A stretch of DNA of 64,000 nt from positions 1,054,001 to 1,118,000 of the forward strand of contig LXWE01000001.1 in the NCBI GenBank assembly GCA_001660395.1, read 5' to 3'. The DNA is from Alteromonadaceae bacterium XY-R5. GTDB lineage: Bacteria; Pseudomonadota; Gammaproteobacteria; Enterobacterales; Alteromonadaceae. This document shows positions 44,699 to 53,888 of the stretch, in pieces; the stretch's first letter is position 1; each line of letters starts with the position of its first letter. The translations under genes and the position numbers were made by a program. The notes beneath the pieces were generated by a model that was not told where the DNA came from, did no database searches, and was given only the letters and a program-made list of their open reading frames with translations.

Positions 44699-46820
44699 GT
44701 TTGGCTCGCTTACGCAAATGGCCTCGTAAGGCTTCTGCCAATGTATTTACCACAAAAGTAAACAAAAACAGCAATAAGGCCGTTAAGAACAGGATCTGAT
44801 AATGGCTGCTACCGACTTCCGATTCGGGTAGCTCGATTGCCAGGTTTGCCGTCAGTGCGCGCAACCCGGATAAAGGATTCCAGTCCGCGACGGCAGTATT
44901 CCCTGTCACCATCAGCACTATCATGGTTTCCCCAAATGCACGACCAAACCCCAGTGTGACGGCAGATAAAATCCCTGGATACGCCACCACCAGCACCACA
45001 TTTTTAAGGGTTTGCATCGCCGTTGCGCCCAGTGCGAACGACGCCTGTTTCAAATGCTGGGGAACTTCATAGATGGCATCCTCGGCCAACGAATAGATAC
45101 TGGGGGTAATGGCAATGCCAAGAGCAAAAACGACCACCAGGGTTGACTGTGCGCTGGGAAAGCGCTGCCAGACGTTGGACAGATAGGGCATGGCCCATTC
45201 ATGAGCGGACTGAAAACTCAAGGTTGCCGCCAGACCCGCGGCAATTAGCACACCTAGGGCTAAGCCAAACCCTGGCCCGGTCACAAACGCTTTGGGTAAT
45301 ACCCCTAAACGCTTTACCACCGCGGCTAAAACAAAAAACAGGGGGATGTACCAAATCAATAATGCAATGGCCACCAGACCTTCTTCAGCCAGTGGGGTTA
45401 ACCATATGGCCGCAATAAACCCGATAATAACCGATGGTATCGCTTCTAACATCTCAATGGCCGGCTTCAGCCAGCGACGCAAACTGGCATCGGCAAAATA
45501 GGCGGTAAAAATAGCAGCCCCTAATGCCATTGGGATGGCGACCGTCAACGCCATCAGTGCTACTTTGATACTGCCCATCAGCAATGGGGCAACGCTAAAT
45601 TTAGCTTGCTGGTAATCTGCCGCACTGGTGGTTTGCCAGACATAGCCAGGCTTGGCATAGCCTTCAAACCAGGCCTTATCCCACAGGCTTGCCCAGGTAT
45701 TAATGCCGGATATATGCTTCACTTGTGCCAGTTCGAGTTTATGCGCGCCTGCAAGTATCAGTTGGTGCCCATCTAAACGCGCCAATTCAATGCCCCCATC
45801 CACTTCGGGCAACACGTCAGACACTGCCTGAGTTGAGACCACTTCACCTGTGACCGTATTAAAAAATAACGCCTGTTCATCGGTGAGCATTAATCCCGCA
45901 TTGGTACTGGCATGAAACAACAACGCCTGGACACGAAAGGCCGCGTGTTTGTGAGTGCCTAATGACCAAACCTGCTGGAAATGAAACTCACCATTTGCGT
46001 TGAAAATGGACCACTTTTGCAGCGCATTGCTGCTCGCCAGATAGAGAGCTTCCTGACCTGGCGCAACACTGGCAAAAGAGATTGCCTCAGCCAGTGGCCA
46101 TTGCTGCACTAATTTGGCCTTTGTTCCAATAACGCTGACGTTTTCAGACTGGAGCGCTACCACTTGCTGTACACGCGGGAACAACAGGAGTTTGTCTGCG
46201 GCCCCCAAAAACTGATGGCGAATATCCGCCCGGTTGGCGGTATTCACCCAATACACATGCCAACCATCCCCCAGTTCGGCCGCTACGCCCACCCACTGAC
46301 GGGCCATCGCCACCTGCCATTGCTTTAGTCCCTGCCATTTATCCACATCGCTGACCGCCAGCGCAAAGCTGTCCTGATGTTCAATTCTGGCCTGCATTTG
46401 CGACAACACTTCGCTACGCAATATTCCCCCGGCACCAAGACTAAACAGGTAATCCTGACCTTCAAAATTGACGATTTTCAGCTGTTGATCACAGGTAAAT
46501 GGCCGGCGACGCTGGGCCGTTAATTTGTTCTGGGAACTATCCAGTTGCAGGTAGTGCAGCGCACAGTCTTTGCCTCTGGCAATCACCATCCGTGCTTCGG
46601 CAGGGTTATCTAAGGCCTGCACCTTCATATCCGCAGGAAGTTGCCACTGACTCTGAGGCTGGATCGCAGGGGAATACAACAGCGGCAACGTTTGACTGAC
46701 CAAATGCCAGATCAGTACCAGCAGACTCATTAATACCAGCGCACCACCGCTATGCACCAGCACAGACGTTAATCTGTCCTGACGGTGGCGTTTACTGGAA
46801 ATTCGGTCCTTGGCTGGCAT
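44691..46820 (-). CDS. pstC: Phosphate ABC transporter permease PstC, long form
   Basis: Inner-membrane permease of 709 residues, more than twice the size of E. coli PstC. One N-terminal membrane helix (LVLMSLLVLIWHLVSQTL) is followed by about 350 periplasmic residues rich in beta-type repeats (LHYLQLDSSQNKL, EALYLASSNALQKW), possibly a propeller. The C-terminal permease domain (about 410-700) has the coupling loop QASFALGATAMQTLKNVVL and GFGRAFGETMIVLMVTG. It is the first gene of pstCAB-phoU here; no pstS is in the window. No strong ribosome site was seen before ATG 46820. Confidence 0.93.
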   Translation of the reverse strand: MPAKDRISSKRHRQDRLTSVLVHSGGALVLMSLLVLIWHLVSQTLPLLYSPAIQPQSQWQLPADMKVQALDNPAEARMVIARGKDCALHYLQLDSSQNKLTAQRRRPFTCDQQLKIVNFEGQDYLFSLGAGGILRSEVLSQMQARIEHQDSFALAVSDVDKWQGLKQWQVAMARQWVGVAAELGDGWHVYWVNTANRADIRHQFLGAADKLLLFPRVQQVVALQSENVSVIGTKAKLVQQWPLAEAISFASVAPGQEALYLASSNALQKWSIFNANGEFHFQQVWSLGTHKHAAFRVQALLFHASTNAGLMLTDEQALFFNTVTGEVVSTQAVSDVLPEVDGGIELARLDGHQLILAGAHKLELAQVKHISGINTWASLWDKAWFEGYAKPGYVWQTTSAADYQQAKFSVAPLLMGSIKVALMALTVAIPMALGAAIFTAYFADASLRRWLKPAIEMLEAIPSVIIGFIAAIWLTPLAEEGLVAIALLIWYIPLFFVLAAVVKRLGVLPKAFVTGPGFGLALGVLIAAGLAATLSFQSAHEWAMPYLSNVWQRFPSAQSTLVVVFALGIAITPSIYSLAEDAIYEVPQHLKQASFALGATAMQTLKNVVLVVAYPGILSAVTLGFGRAFGETMIVLMVTGNTAVADWNPLSGLRALTANLAIELPESEVGSSHYQILFLTALLLFLFTFVVNTLAEALRGHLRKRAKHG

Positions 46821-47083
46821 CTAAATTCGGGTCTCTCTGTCTACAGCACGGCCCTGAATCTCAGGGCGGAAAAGTGCACCATTGTAATGAGCAAACAACA
46901 CAATTAATAGTTGAAATGAAACAAGAAGTTCAAACATTGGCATTCATAAATTTGTCATTATTTTATGCTAGGCCACGGATTTTTCAGGCGAGTTAAGATC
47001 TGAATTTCTGTTTGCCTTTAGGATTGCAACTCACTTGCTATCCTCTAAGATGAAGTGACAACAAAAAAGAAGGAAGAAGTAAG

Positions 47084-47590
47084 ATGAAACCCATGGTGTT
47101 TACCCTGGTTGGCAAAGACAAACCGGGACTGATTGAATCCTTATCGAAACAAATACTCGCCCTCGGCGGCAACTGGCTTGGCAGTAGCTTTTCCCATATG
47201 GCCGGCCACTTTGCCGGATTTGTGGAAGTGGAATTACCGGAAGACCAGCATCAGGCTCTGACAGACGCCTTCGCCAAACATCCGGACCTGAATATTCAAC
47301 TGGTGAAGGCCGATAAGCGTAGCAACGTCCTGCCCCACACTGCGATCATTGATATTACTGCTAACGACAGAGCGGGCATCGTCAGAGAACTTACCAGCAC
47401 TCTGGCTGGCTTTAATTTAAATATCCTGAAATTTGATACCAGTTGTGAAAGTGCGCCTAACTGGGGTGGCAATTTGTTTAAGGCCAGCGCCCGCATCGCC
47501 ATTCCGGATGATTTTAGCCTAAGTGAATTAAGAGGCGCCCTTGAAGGTATCGCCGACGATTTAATGGTAGATATTCAGCGTAATGCCTAA
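47084..47590 (+). CDS. gcvR: Glycine cleavage system transcriptional repressor GcvR-like (two ACT domains)
   Basis: A 168-residue protein made of two ACT domains (FTLVGKDKPGLIESLSKQIL and IIDITANDRAGIVRELTST), as in GcvR, which binds glycine and blocks GcvA activation of gcvTHP. The N-terminal SFSHMAGHFAGFVEVELPE fits GcvR. AAGGAAGAAG lies before the ATG. The gene sits between pstC and ppk, far from gcvTHP at 27-32 kb, but in the same window, so all parts of glycine-cleavage control may be local. It could also be a general ACT regulator. Confidence 0.85.
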   Translation: MKPMVFTLVGKDKPGLIESLSKQILALGGNWLGSSFSHMAGHFAGFVEVELPEDQHQALTDAFAKHPDLNIQLVKADKRSNVLPHTAIIDITANDRAGIVRELTSTLAGFNLNILKFDTSCESAPNWGGNLFKASARIAIPDDFSLSELRGALEGIADDLMVDIQRNA

Positions 47591-47602
47591 TCGTTAGACA
47601 GT

Positions 47603-47620
47603 CCGTCATAAAAGCGTCAC
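47603..47620 (+). promoter_or_regulatory. Pho-box-like site before ppk
   Basis: CCGTCAT-AAAA-GCGTCAC matches the E. coli Pho-box consensus at 14 of 18 positions, 59 bp before the ppk ATG and just after gcvR. The -10 is less clear (TAAGGATAC at 47630-47638). Confidence 0.6.
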
Positions 47621-47679
47621 AATGGGTTGTAAGGATACGCAGGATTTTCTCACCTCAAACAACATCTTAGCGAAAATTC

Positions 47680-49752
47680 ATGAAGCAATACCCAGAGTTG
47701 TATTACCCCAAGGAATTAAGTTGGCTGGCCTTCAACGAGCGAGTGCTTCAGGAGGCCGCCGATAAGAAAAACCCCATCATCGAGCGGATCCGCTTTCTCG
47801 GCATTTATTCCAACAACATGGATGAATTTTACCGGGTACGCGTGTCTGACGTAAAACGTCAGATTTATATCCACATGAACGAAGGCGATGAGGTTTCCAC
47901 CGGTATCACCAAGCATTTGATGGAACAGATCCAGCAAAAAGTGGTGGTAATGACCGAGCAATTCGACCGCATTTACGAGGATGTAGTTAACCGGCTGGCC
48001 AAATACAATATTTTGCTGATTCATCAGCCGGATCTGAATGATTACCAAACTCGCTGGCTAAAAGATTACTTTGAAAACAAAGTACTACGTCATATTGCGC
48101 CAGTGTTATTGCATGGCAAAGTCGATCTGGTAAAACGCCTTAACGACTCAGATACCTACTTAATGGTCTCTATTAGCAAAGCTGACAAGCCAACCCAGTA
48201 CGCCATCATTGAGATCCCGACACGCTCCATGTCGCGCTTTATTCTGATCCCGCCAGAAAAAAGCCGTAAGAAAAAGCACATTATTCTGCTCGATGACCTG
48301 ATCCAACTCTGTTTAGAGCGTATTTTTAAAGGTTTTGTCGACTTTGATAAGCTCGAAGCTTACTCCTTTAAAATGACCCGCGACGCCGAGTATTCCATCA
48401 ACGATGAAATTGATGAAAGTTACGTGGATAAAATGTCAGAGAGTATGAAGCAGCGTTTGATCGCCGAACCGGTGCGCTGTATTTACGACAATGACATGCC
48501 AGAAGAAATGCTCAAGGTACTGAAAAAGCGCCTGAAGATTTCATCTTTCGACAGCCTGATTGCTGGCGGTGCATACCGTAACTTTAAGGACTTCATTGGA
48601 TTTCCCAATGTCGGCCGGGAATATCTGGAGCATCCGAGTTTACCTGCTCTAAGTGCCAAAGACTTCACCCAGTTTGATACCGTGTTTGATGCCATCAGCG
48701 AAAAAGATATTTTACTTTATTATCCGTACCATCGCTTTTTGCATTTCACCGAGTTTTTACGTCAGGCGGCTTTTGACCCCAGTGTAAAACATATCCGCCT
48801 CAATATTTACCGGGTAGCCAGCAAATCCCGGGTAATCAGCTCGCTCATTGATGCGGTCGATAATGGTAAATCGGTGACTGTGGTAGTGGAGCTACGCGCC
48901 CGGTTTGACGAAGAAGCCAATATCGAATGGTCGAAGAAAATGACCGATGCGGGTATCAAAGTACTGTTTGGTGTGCCCGCACTGAAAATTCACAGCAAAC
49001 TCTGTATTGTCAGCCGTGAAGAAAGCGGCCAGTTGCAGCACTATGCACATCTGGGCACCGGAAATTTTAACGAGCGAACAGCCAAGATTTACACCGACTT
49101 CAGCTTATTCACTAAAAATCAGGAAATCGCCCAGGAAGTACTGAGTGTTTTTGATTTTATTCAATACCCCTTCCGCCAGCATAAATTCCAGCATTTGCAG
49201 GTTTCTCCTCTGAATGCCAGAACCAAGATCCAATCCCTGATCAGACAAGAGATCCAGCATGCCAACGAAGGTCACGATGCCGAGATCACACTGAAGATCA
49301 ACAACCTGGTGGATAAGCAATTGATCGATACCCTCTATCAGGCCGGTCAGGCGGGGGTGAAAATCCGGGCCATAGTCCGTGGTATGTGCGGTTTACTCCC
49401 CGGAGTGAAAGGCCTGAGTGACAATATTTCGGTGATCAGTATTGTCGATCGCTACCTGGAACACCCTCGGGTGATGATATTTGCCAATAAAGGCGAACCG
49501 AAGGTGTTTATTTCGTCTGCCGACTGGATGACCCGCAATCTGGACAATCGGGTTGAGGTAGGCTGTCCTGTGTATGATAAGCGTTTGATTGAACGGATTC
49601 TGGACATTATGGAAATTCAGTTTCAGGATACGCTTAAAGCCAGGGTCATAGATCAGCATCAGACCAACAAATATGTTCGACGTGGAAACCGCAAGAAATT
49701 ACGTTCTCAGGTAGAAATTTACGACTACTTAAAAGCACTGGAAAGCCAATAA
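47680..49752 (+). CDS. ppk: Polyphosphate kinase 1
   Basis: Makes polyphosphate chains from ATP, reversibly; 690 residues, matching E. coli PPK1 (688). The autophosphorylated His438 lies in KIHSKLC and the second active-site His457 in YAHLGTGNFNE, spaced 19 residues as in E. coli (435/454). The N-terminal domain begins ELSWLAFNERVLQEA, and further motifs are LGIYSNNMDEFYRVRVSD and IVRGMCGLLPGVKGLS. It precedes ppx by 1 bp, the standard ppk-ppx operon. A Pho-box-like site upstream suggests induction under phosphate limitation. No clear ribosome site before the ATG. Confidence 0.97.
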   Translation: MKQYPELYYPKELSWLAFNERVLQEAADKKNPIIERIRFLGIYSNNMDEFYRVRVSDVKRQIYIHMNEGDEVSTGITKHLMEQIQQKVVVMTEQFDRIYEDVVNRLAKYNILLIHQPDLNDYQTRWLKDYFENKVLRHIAPVLLHGKVDLVKRLNDSDTYLMVSISKADKPTQYAIIEIPTRSMSRFILIPPEKSRKKKHIILLDDLIQLCLERIFKGFVDFDKLEAYSFKMTRDAEYSINDEIDESYVDKMSESMKQRLIAEPVRCIYDNDMPEEMLKVLKKRLKISSFDSLIAGGAYRNFKDFIGFPNVGREYLEHPSLPALSAKDFTQFDTVFDAISEKDILLYYPYHRFLHFTEFLRQAAFDPSVKHIRLNIYRVASKSRVISSLIDAVDNGKSVTVVVELRARFDEEANIEWSKKMTDAGIKVLFGVPALKIHSKLCIVSREESGQLQHYAHLGTGNFNERTAKIYTDFSLFTKNQEIAQEVLSVFDFIQYPFRQHKFQHLQVSPLNARTKIQSLIRQEIQHANEGHDAEITLKINNLVDKQLIDTLYQAGQAGVKIRAIVRGMCGLLPGVKGLSDNISVISIVDRYLEHPRVMIFANKGEPKVFISSADWMTRNLDNRVEVGCPVYDKRLIERILDIMEIQFQDTLKARVIDQHQTNKYVRRGNRKKLRSQVEIYDYLKALESQ

Positions 49753-49753
49753 T

Positions 49754-51298
49754 ATGCCCCAACTCGAGACTGTTTTCAGCGATCTCAACCAGCCAGAGGA
49801 GCGTAAAGTTGCAGCTCTGGACATAGGTTCCAACAGCTTTCATCTGGTGGTCGCCAGAATTGTGTCTGGCTCCGTCCAGATACTGCATCGAGTGAAACAG
49901 AAAGTACGACTGGCCGATGGCCTGGATGCCAATAATCTGCTTGATGATGCCGCCATTGAACGCGGGCTGGAAACCCTGGGAATCGTTGCTGACAGTCTGA
50001 AAGGATTTTCTCCCGATTCGGTGCGTATTGTGGCGACACATACCTTGCGACGCGCAACCAATGCCCGTCAGTTTATTCGCGCTGCCCGCACTGTCTTGCC
50101 CTATCCTATTGAAGTTATCTCTGGAGCCGAAGAAGCCCGTCTGATTTATTTAGGTGTTGCACACACTAATCATGATGAAGGGCAGCGACTGGTCGTCGAT
50201 ATAGGTGGGGGTTCTACCGAATGTATTATCGGCGAAGGGTTTCAGCCGATGCTGCTACGCAGTATGCAAATGGGCTGCGTCAGTTACACCAATTGCTATT
50301 TCCCGGATGGCGAACTGAAAGCTAAGGCGTTCAACCGTGCGATTACTGCCGCCCGTCAGCAACTGGAAATGGTAGAAAAGAAATACCTGCAACTGGGCTG
50401 GCAAACCGCCATTGGCACCTCGGGTACAATTAAAACCATTGCCATGCTATGTAAAGAGATTGGCGACGTCACTAAGGACAACTGGATCACTTCGAAAGGT
50501 TTGAAAAAACTGATCAAAGAATGCTGTGACAAGGGCCATGTAGATAAGCTCAGTTTCACTGAACTGGCGGAAGAACGCCGTCCGGTGTTTGCTGCAGGCC
50601 TGGCGATTCTCAGTGCCATCTTTGACGCACTCGATATCAAAGAAATGGAGTATTCACCCGCTGCGCTTCGTGAAGGTGTACTTTACGAAATGGAAGACCG
50701 TCTTGCCCATCAGGATATTCGCGAGCGCACCGCCGATAGCCTGGCTGCCCGCTATCAGGTAGACATAGAACAAGCCAAGCGAGTGTTAGCGACGACCTTG
50801 CATATCTATCAACAAATCGCCCACGACTGGCAAATTGAAACCGAAGAACTACGTAGTATGCTGGCCTGGGCTGCGCTGCTACACGAGGTGGGTTTACAAA
50901 TACATACCCGCGGCGTACAGCGTCACTCTGCCTACATTTTACAAAATGTAGAGCTGCCCGGATTTAACCAGGAACAGCAAAATTTACTCGCCACCCTGGT
51001 GCGTTTTCATCGTAAGAAAATTCGTATTGAAGAATTACCCGAGTTTACCGAATACAGCCAGACTCAGGTTATTCAGCTATTGTTCTGTCTGCGTTTAGGC
51101 GTCTTGCTGAATATCAAACGCCAGGACGATTTTGTGCCAGAATTAGAGCTTAAATTAATCAAGAAAGCGCCGGTGATCGCCTTTCCTGAACAATGGCTGG
51201 AAAGTAAACCGTTAATCAATGCGGATTTATTAAGGGAAGCGGAATACCAATCTGCGGTAGGTATTAAGTTAACTGTGGAAGAACAAAATACTCATTGA
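49754..51298 (+). CDS. ppx: Exopolyphosphatase (Ppx/GppA family)
   Basis: Releases phosphate from polyphosphate ends; 514 residues, the normal length for Ppx. The ASKHA-type phosphate-binding loops are ALDIGSNSFHLVVAR and VVDIGGGSTECIIG; the C-terminal HD-like half contains AWAALLHEVGLQIHTRGVQRHS. The start is 1 bp after the ppk stop, so the two enzymes of polyphosphate turnover are co-translated. Ppx and GppA are hard to separate by sequence; the ppk neighbour favours Ppx. Confidence 0.95.
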   Translation: MPQLETVFSDLNQPEERKVAALDIGSNSFHLVVARIVSGSVQILHRVKQKVRLADGLDANNLLDDAAIERGLETLGIVADSLKGFSPDSVRIVATHTLRRATNARQFIRAARTVLPYPIEVISGAEEARLIYLGVAHTNHDEGQRLVVDIGGGSTECIIGEGFQPMLLRSMQMGCVSYTNCYFPDGELKAKAFNRAITAARQQLEMVEKKYLQLGWQTAIGTSGTIKTIAMLCKEIGDVTKDNWITSKGLKKLIKECCDKGHVDKLSFTELAEERRPVFAAGLAILSAIFDALDIKEMEYSPAALREGVLYEMEDRLAHQDIRERTADSLAARYQVDIEQAKRVLATTLHIYQQIAHDWQIETEELRSMLAWAALLHEVGLQIHTRGVQRHSAYILQNVELPGFNQEQQNLLATLVRFHRKKIRIEELPEFTEYSQTQVIQLLFCLRLGVLLNIKRQDDFVPELELKLIKKAPVIAFPEQWLESKPLINADLLREAEYQSAVGIKLTVEEQNTH

Positions 51299-51435
51299 TT
51301 ATCAAGGTTTTCTTATAAAGCGTTTACAAAATTTGGCGTTATGATTAACAACCTCAGCATGTGAACATCGCCGACAAATCTAATTAAAATCGATAGATCT
51401 CGGTTCGTCACATTTGCTGCATTTAGAGGTAGTTT

Positions 51436-53106
51436 GTGATGAAGTCAAATTTGGTCTGGTTAGCAATCGGAAGTTTGGTCAGCAGTTCGCTAATCGCGCT
51501 GTTAGCTTACAACTTTCATTATGTTCCCAATCTTTGGCCAGTAATGATAACCGCGTGGCTAAGTGCCCTGACGTGTATTGTTATTGCCGTATTCTGTTGG
51601 CAACTTCCGTTTAGCAAAGCCTTTCAGCAGCTTGACAGCTGGTTCACCCAGTTGCGCGAAAATCACCAGCAAGGCATCACGCATCCGCCTGCCAGCAGCG
51701 GCGTATTATCTCCATTTATTCGTAACATCTCCGGCTTACTGACAAGCCTGCTTGGCAATGCCAGTGAGTTTGTCGATTCAGGTTATAAGGTGGCGTTTGG
51801 TTCCACCAAACTCGACACCTTTTTACGTAATCTGCGCAATAAAGTTGAACAAAATAGCGAAAATGTGACTAAGGTTGCCGCGTCGGTTGAACAGGTATCC
51901 CATACATCAAAAAGTATCCTCGATTTCTCCAACCAGATTTCTGATAACGTCAAAAAGACACGGGAATTAAGCCATCAGGGAGAAGTCTCTATCGAGCACA
52001 TCAATGCCAGCATCAATGAAGTGCGTTTAAGCGTGCAGGATTCTAGTGAAGAAGTGCGCAATTTACAGGTGAGTTCGGAAAACATTCAAAAATTTACCGG
52101 CGTGATCAACAGTGTGGCCGATCAAACGAACCTGCTAGCCTTAAACGCCGCTATCGAAGCCGCCCGTGCCGGTGAACATGGTCGGGGCTTTGCAGTCGTC
52201 GCCGATGAAGTACGATTACTGGCCACCAAAACCAGCCAGGAAACTACCGAAATTGAAAAGATCCTTAAAGATATTCAGCATGCCGTCAGTTCTGCAGCAA
52301 CTCGTATGCAGGCGCTGACAGATAAGGTTGAGCAAATTGTCATTGCTGCTGAGCAAACCGGCAGTAACTTTCATTCTATTTACACCAGCACAGAACTGCT
52401 GAATGAACAAATGGCGCAAATCTCAAACTCGATTAGCGAATATGCCAGTGCCACAGATGAGATCAGTCAGGCGATCCATACCATTCAGGACAACCTTGAA
52501 GAAGAAAATCAGCAGGCTAATGATTTACTCAAGGACACCAGAGATTTGTCGTTAGTTGGCGAAGATCTGATCCTGTATTTAAGCCAATATGACAAGGGGT
52601 CAGGACATAAACGCGTGCGTGATGGAGCATTTGATCTGGTTGCCCAAATTCGCCAAATCTGCGAGCAGGCAATACAGCAGCATCAATTGAGTCAGACGGC
52701 CTTGTTTGACGACAAGTATCAGGCGCTCCCGAATACCCACCCTCAGAAATTCTCGACCCAGTATGTGGATTTTGCTGACCAGAAAATTCAGCCATTACTG
52801 GAAACCTTTGCCAGCCAGTTCAGGGAAGTGGTGGTGGCCAGTATCTGGGACCGTAACGCATTTTATGCCACCGGGTTGCGCAAGTCGTGTCAGCCAATGA
52901 CGGGCAATTACGAGCAGGATTTGAAAAATAGCCGTAACCGCCGAAAATACGATGAAGATGCCAACCTCTATTGCTGCCGCAGCCAAAAACAGTTCATTCT
53001 CAAAACCGTACAGCGGGATCTGGGCGATGTGTTTTTCGATCTGAATATCCCGTTGCAGTTTAATGGTAAACACTGGGGTGCTTTGCGGGTTGGCTATCAA
53101 CTCTAA
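51436..53106 (+). CDS. Methyl-accepting chemotaxis protein with C-terminal sensor-like domain
   Basis: Chemoreceptor of 556 residues. Two N-terminal membrane helices (about 5-25 and 35-55) lie close together with almost no periplasmic loop, so the usual external sensor is absent. The signalling domain spans about 110-380; its hairpin tip is near residues 230-262 (DQTNLLALNAAIEAARAG, GFAVVADEVR). After it comes a domain of about 120 residues (VVVASIWDRNAFYATGL, SQPMTGNYEQDL-like, FDLNIPLQFNGKHWGALRVG), as in receptors that sense through their C-terminus. No chew or cheA is near. GAGG precedes the GTG/ATG pair at 51436/51439. Signal unknown. Confidence 0.9.
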   Translation: MMKSNLVWLAIGSLVSSSLIALLAYNFHYVPNLWPVMITAWLSALTCIVIAVFCWQLPFSKAFQQLDSWFTQLRENHQQGITHPPASSGVLSPFIRNISGLLTSLLGNASEFVDSGYKVAFGSTKLDTFLRNLRNKVEQNSENVTKVAASVEQVSHTSKSILDFSNQISDNVKKTRELSHQGEVSIEHINASINEVRLSVQDSSEEVRNLQVSSENIQKFTGVINSVADQTNLLALNAAIEAARAGEHGRGFAVVADEVRLLATKTSQETTEIEKILKDIQHAVSSAATRMQALTDKVEQIVIAAEQTGSNFHSIYTSTELLNEQMAQISNSISEYASATDEISQAIHTIQDNLEEENQQANDLLKDTRDLSLVGEDLILYLSQYDKGSGHKRVRDGAFDLVAQIRQICEQAIQQHQLSQTALFDDKYQALPNTHPQKFSTQYVDFADQKIQPLLETFASQFREVVVASIWDRNAFYATGLRKSCQPMTGNYEQDLKNSRNRRKYDEDANLYCCRSQKQFILKTVQRDLGDVFFDLNIPLQFNGKHWGALRVGYQL

Positions 53107-53195
53107 CAGCCTCAACTGCGCAGTTATCAAATCCTCCCCTTGGCATAGTGAAAAAGATCTGCATAATCAGACGTTCACTATGACAAGGAAGCCCG

Positions 53196-53825
53196 ATGAA
53201 AGCCTATTTATACCTAATCTTATGTTGCCTGCCATTCAGCGCATTTGCGATCCAAAAAGCGATAACTGATCAGGGTGACGTCGTCATTCTGAATGATGAT
53301 GGCACCTGGCAGTATGAAACCAATAGCACAGACAGCATTCCCAAAATTGCGGAAAATCCCCAGCCATTCAGTAAACCAGACAGTAACAGTTTCCTGGTAA
53401 AGAGCAGTCATAATTCTTCGGCTTACTGGATTAATCCAAAGAAATGGGCTTTCAAAAAAGAGGAAAACGGTCACGAATCAGCTGAATATACCTTCCAGCT
53501 AAAAGGCAAAGACCTCTATGCAATGGCCATCACCGAAGAAGTGGAAATCGGTCTGGAAGAATTAACCGATGTGGCTGTGAATAATGCCCGCTCCGCAGCC
53601 TCAAGCTTGCAGGTTACCAAACGTGAGTATCGTCAGGTTAACGGTCACAGAGTGATTTATATGGAGATGGAAGGTCGTATTCAAGGCATGGACTTTACCT
53701 ATCTTGGCTACTATTTTTCCAATGAAAAAGGCTCCACCCAGTTCCTGGCCTATACGGGTACAAAGCTGGTAGATAAATACCGTGATGCAATAGATGACAT
53801 GCTCAACGGCTTTACCCTTCAGTAA
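53196..53825 (+). CDS. Uncharacterised secreted protein (DUF3157-like start)
   Basis: A 209-residue exported protein. The signal peptide (YLYLILCCLPFSAFA) is followed by a short segment, ITDQGDVVILNDDGTWQYE, like the DUF3157 and related small domains that precede other folds. The rest (YWINPKKWAFKKEENGHES, MAITEEVEIGLEELTDVAVN, YLGYYFSNEKGSTQFLAY) is mixed alpha/beta with no recognised active site. AAGGAAG precedes the ATG, and a terminator follows closely. Single-gene unit; function unknown. Confidence 0.75.
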   Translation: MKAYLYLILCCLPFSAFAIQKAITDQGDVVILNDDGTWQYETNSTDSIPKIAENPQPFSKPDSNSFLVKSSHNSSAYWINPKKWAFKKEENGHESAEYTFQLKGKDLYAMAITEEVEIGLEELTDVAVNNARSAASSLQVTKREYRQVNGHRVIYMEMEGRIQGMDFTYLGYYFSNEKGSTQFLAYTGTKLVDKYRDAIDDMLNGFTLQ

Positions 53826-53836
53826 CATTCGCCACG

Positions 53837-53864
53837 AAAAAGCCCGCATGATGCGGGCTTTTTT
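53837..53864. terminator. Bidirectional terminator
   Basis: AAAAAGCCCGCAT and ATGCGGGCTTTTT form a near-perfect stem between two converging genes, 12 bp after the secreted protein stop. Confidence 0.92.
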
Positions 53865-53888
53865 AATTCTTAGCTTGGAAAGCTGATA

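Noticed and set aside
46851-46867. GCCCTGA/TCAGGGC hairpin in the pstC leader
   Set aside because: A 7-bp stem of this kind is common by chance; no T tract or conserved motif to give it a role.
46941-46958. Pho-box-like sequence (CATTCAT-AAAT-TTGTCAT) between pstC and gcvR
   Set aside because: It points away from pstC towards gcvR and has no -10 at the right spacing; no matching site faces pstC. Kept out of the feature list.
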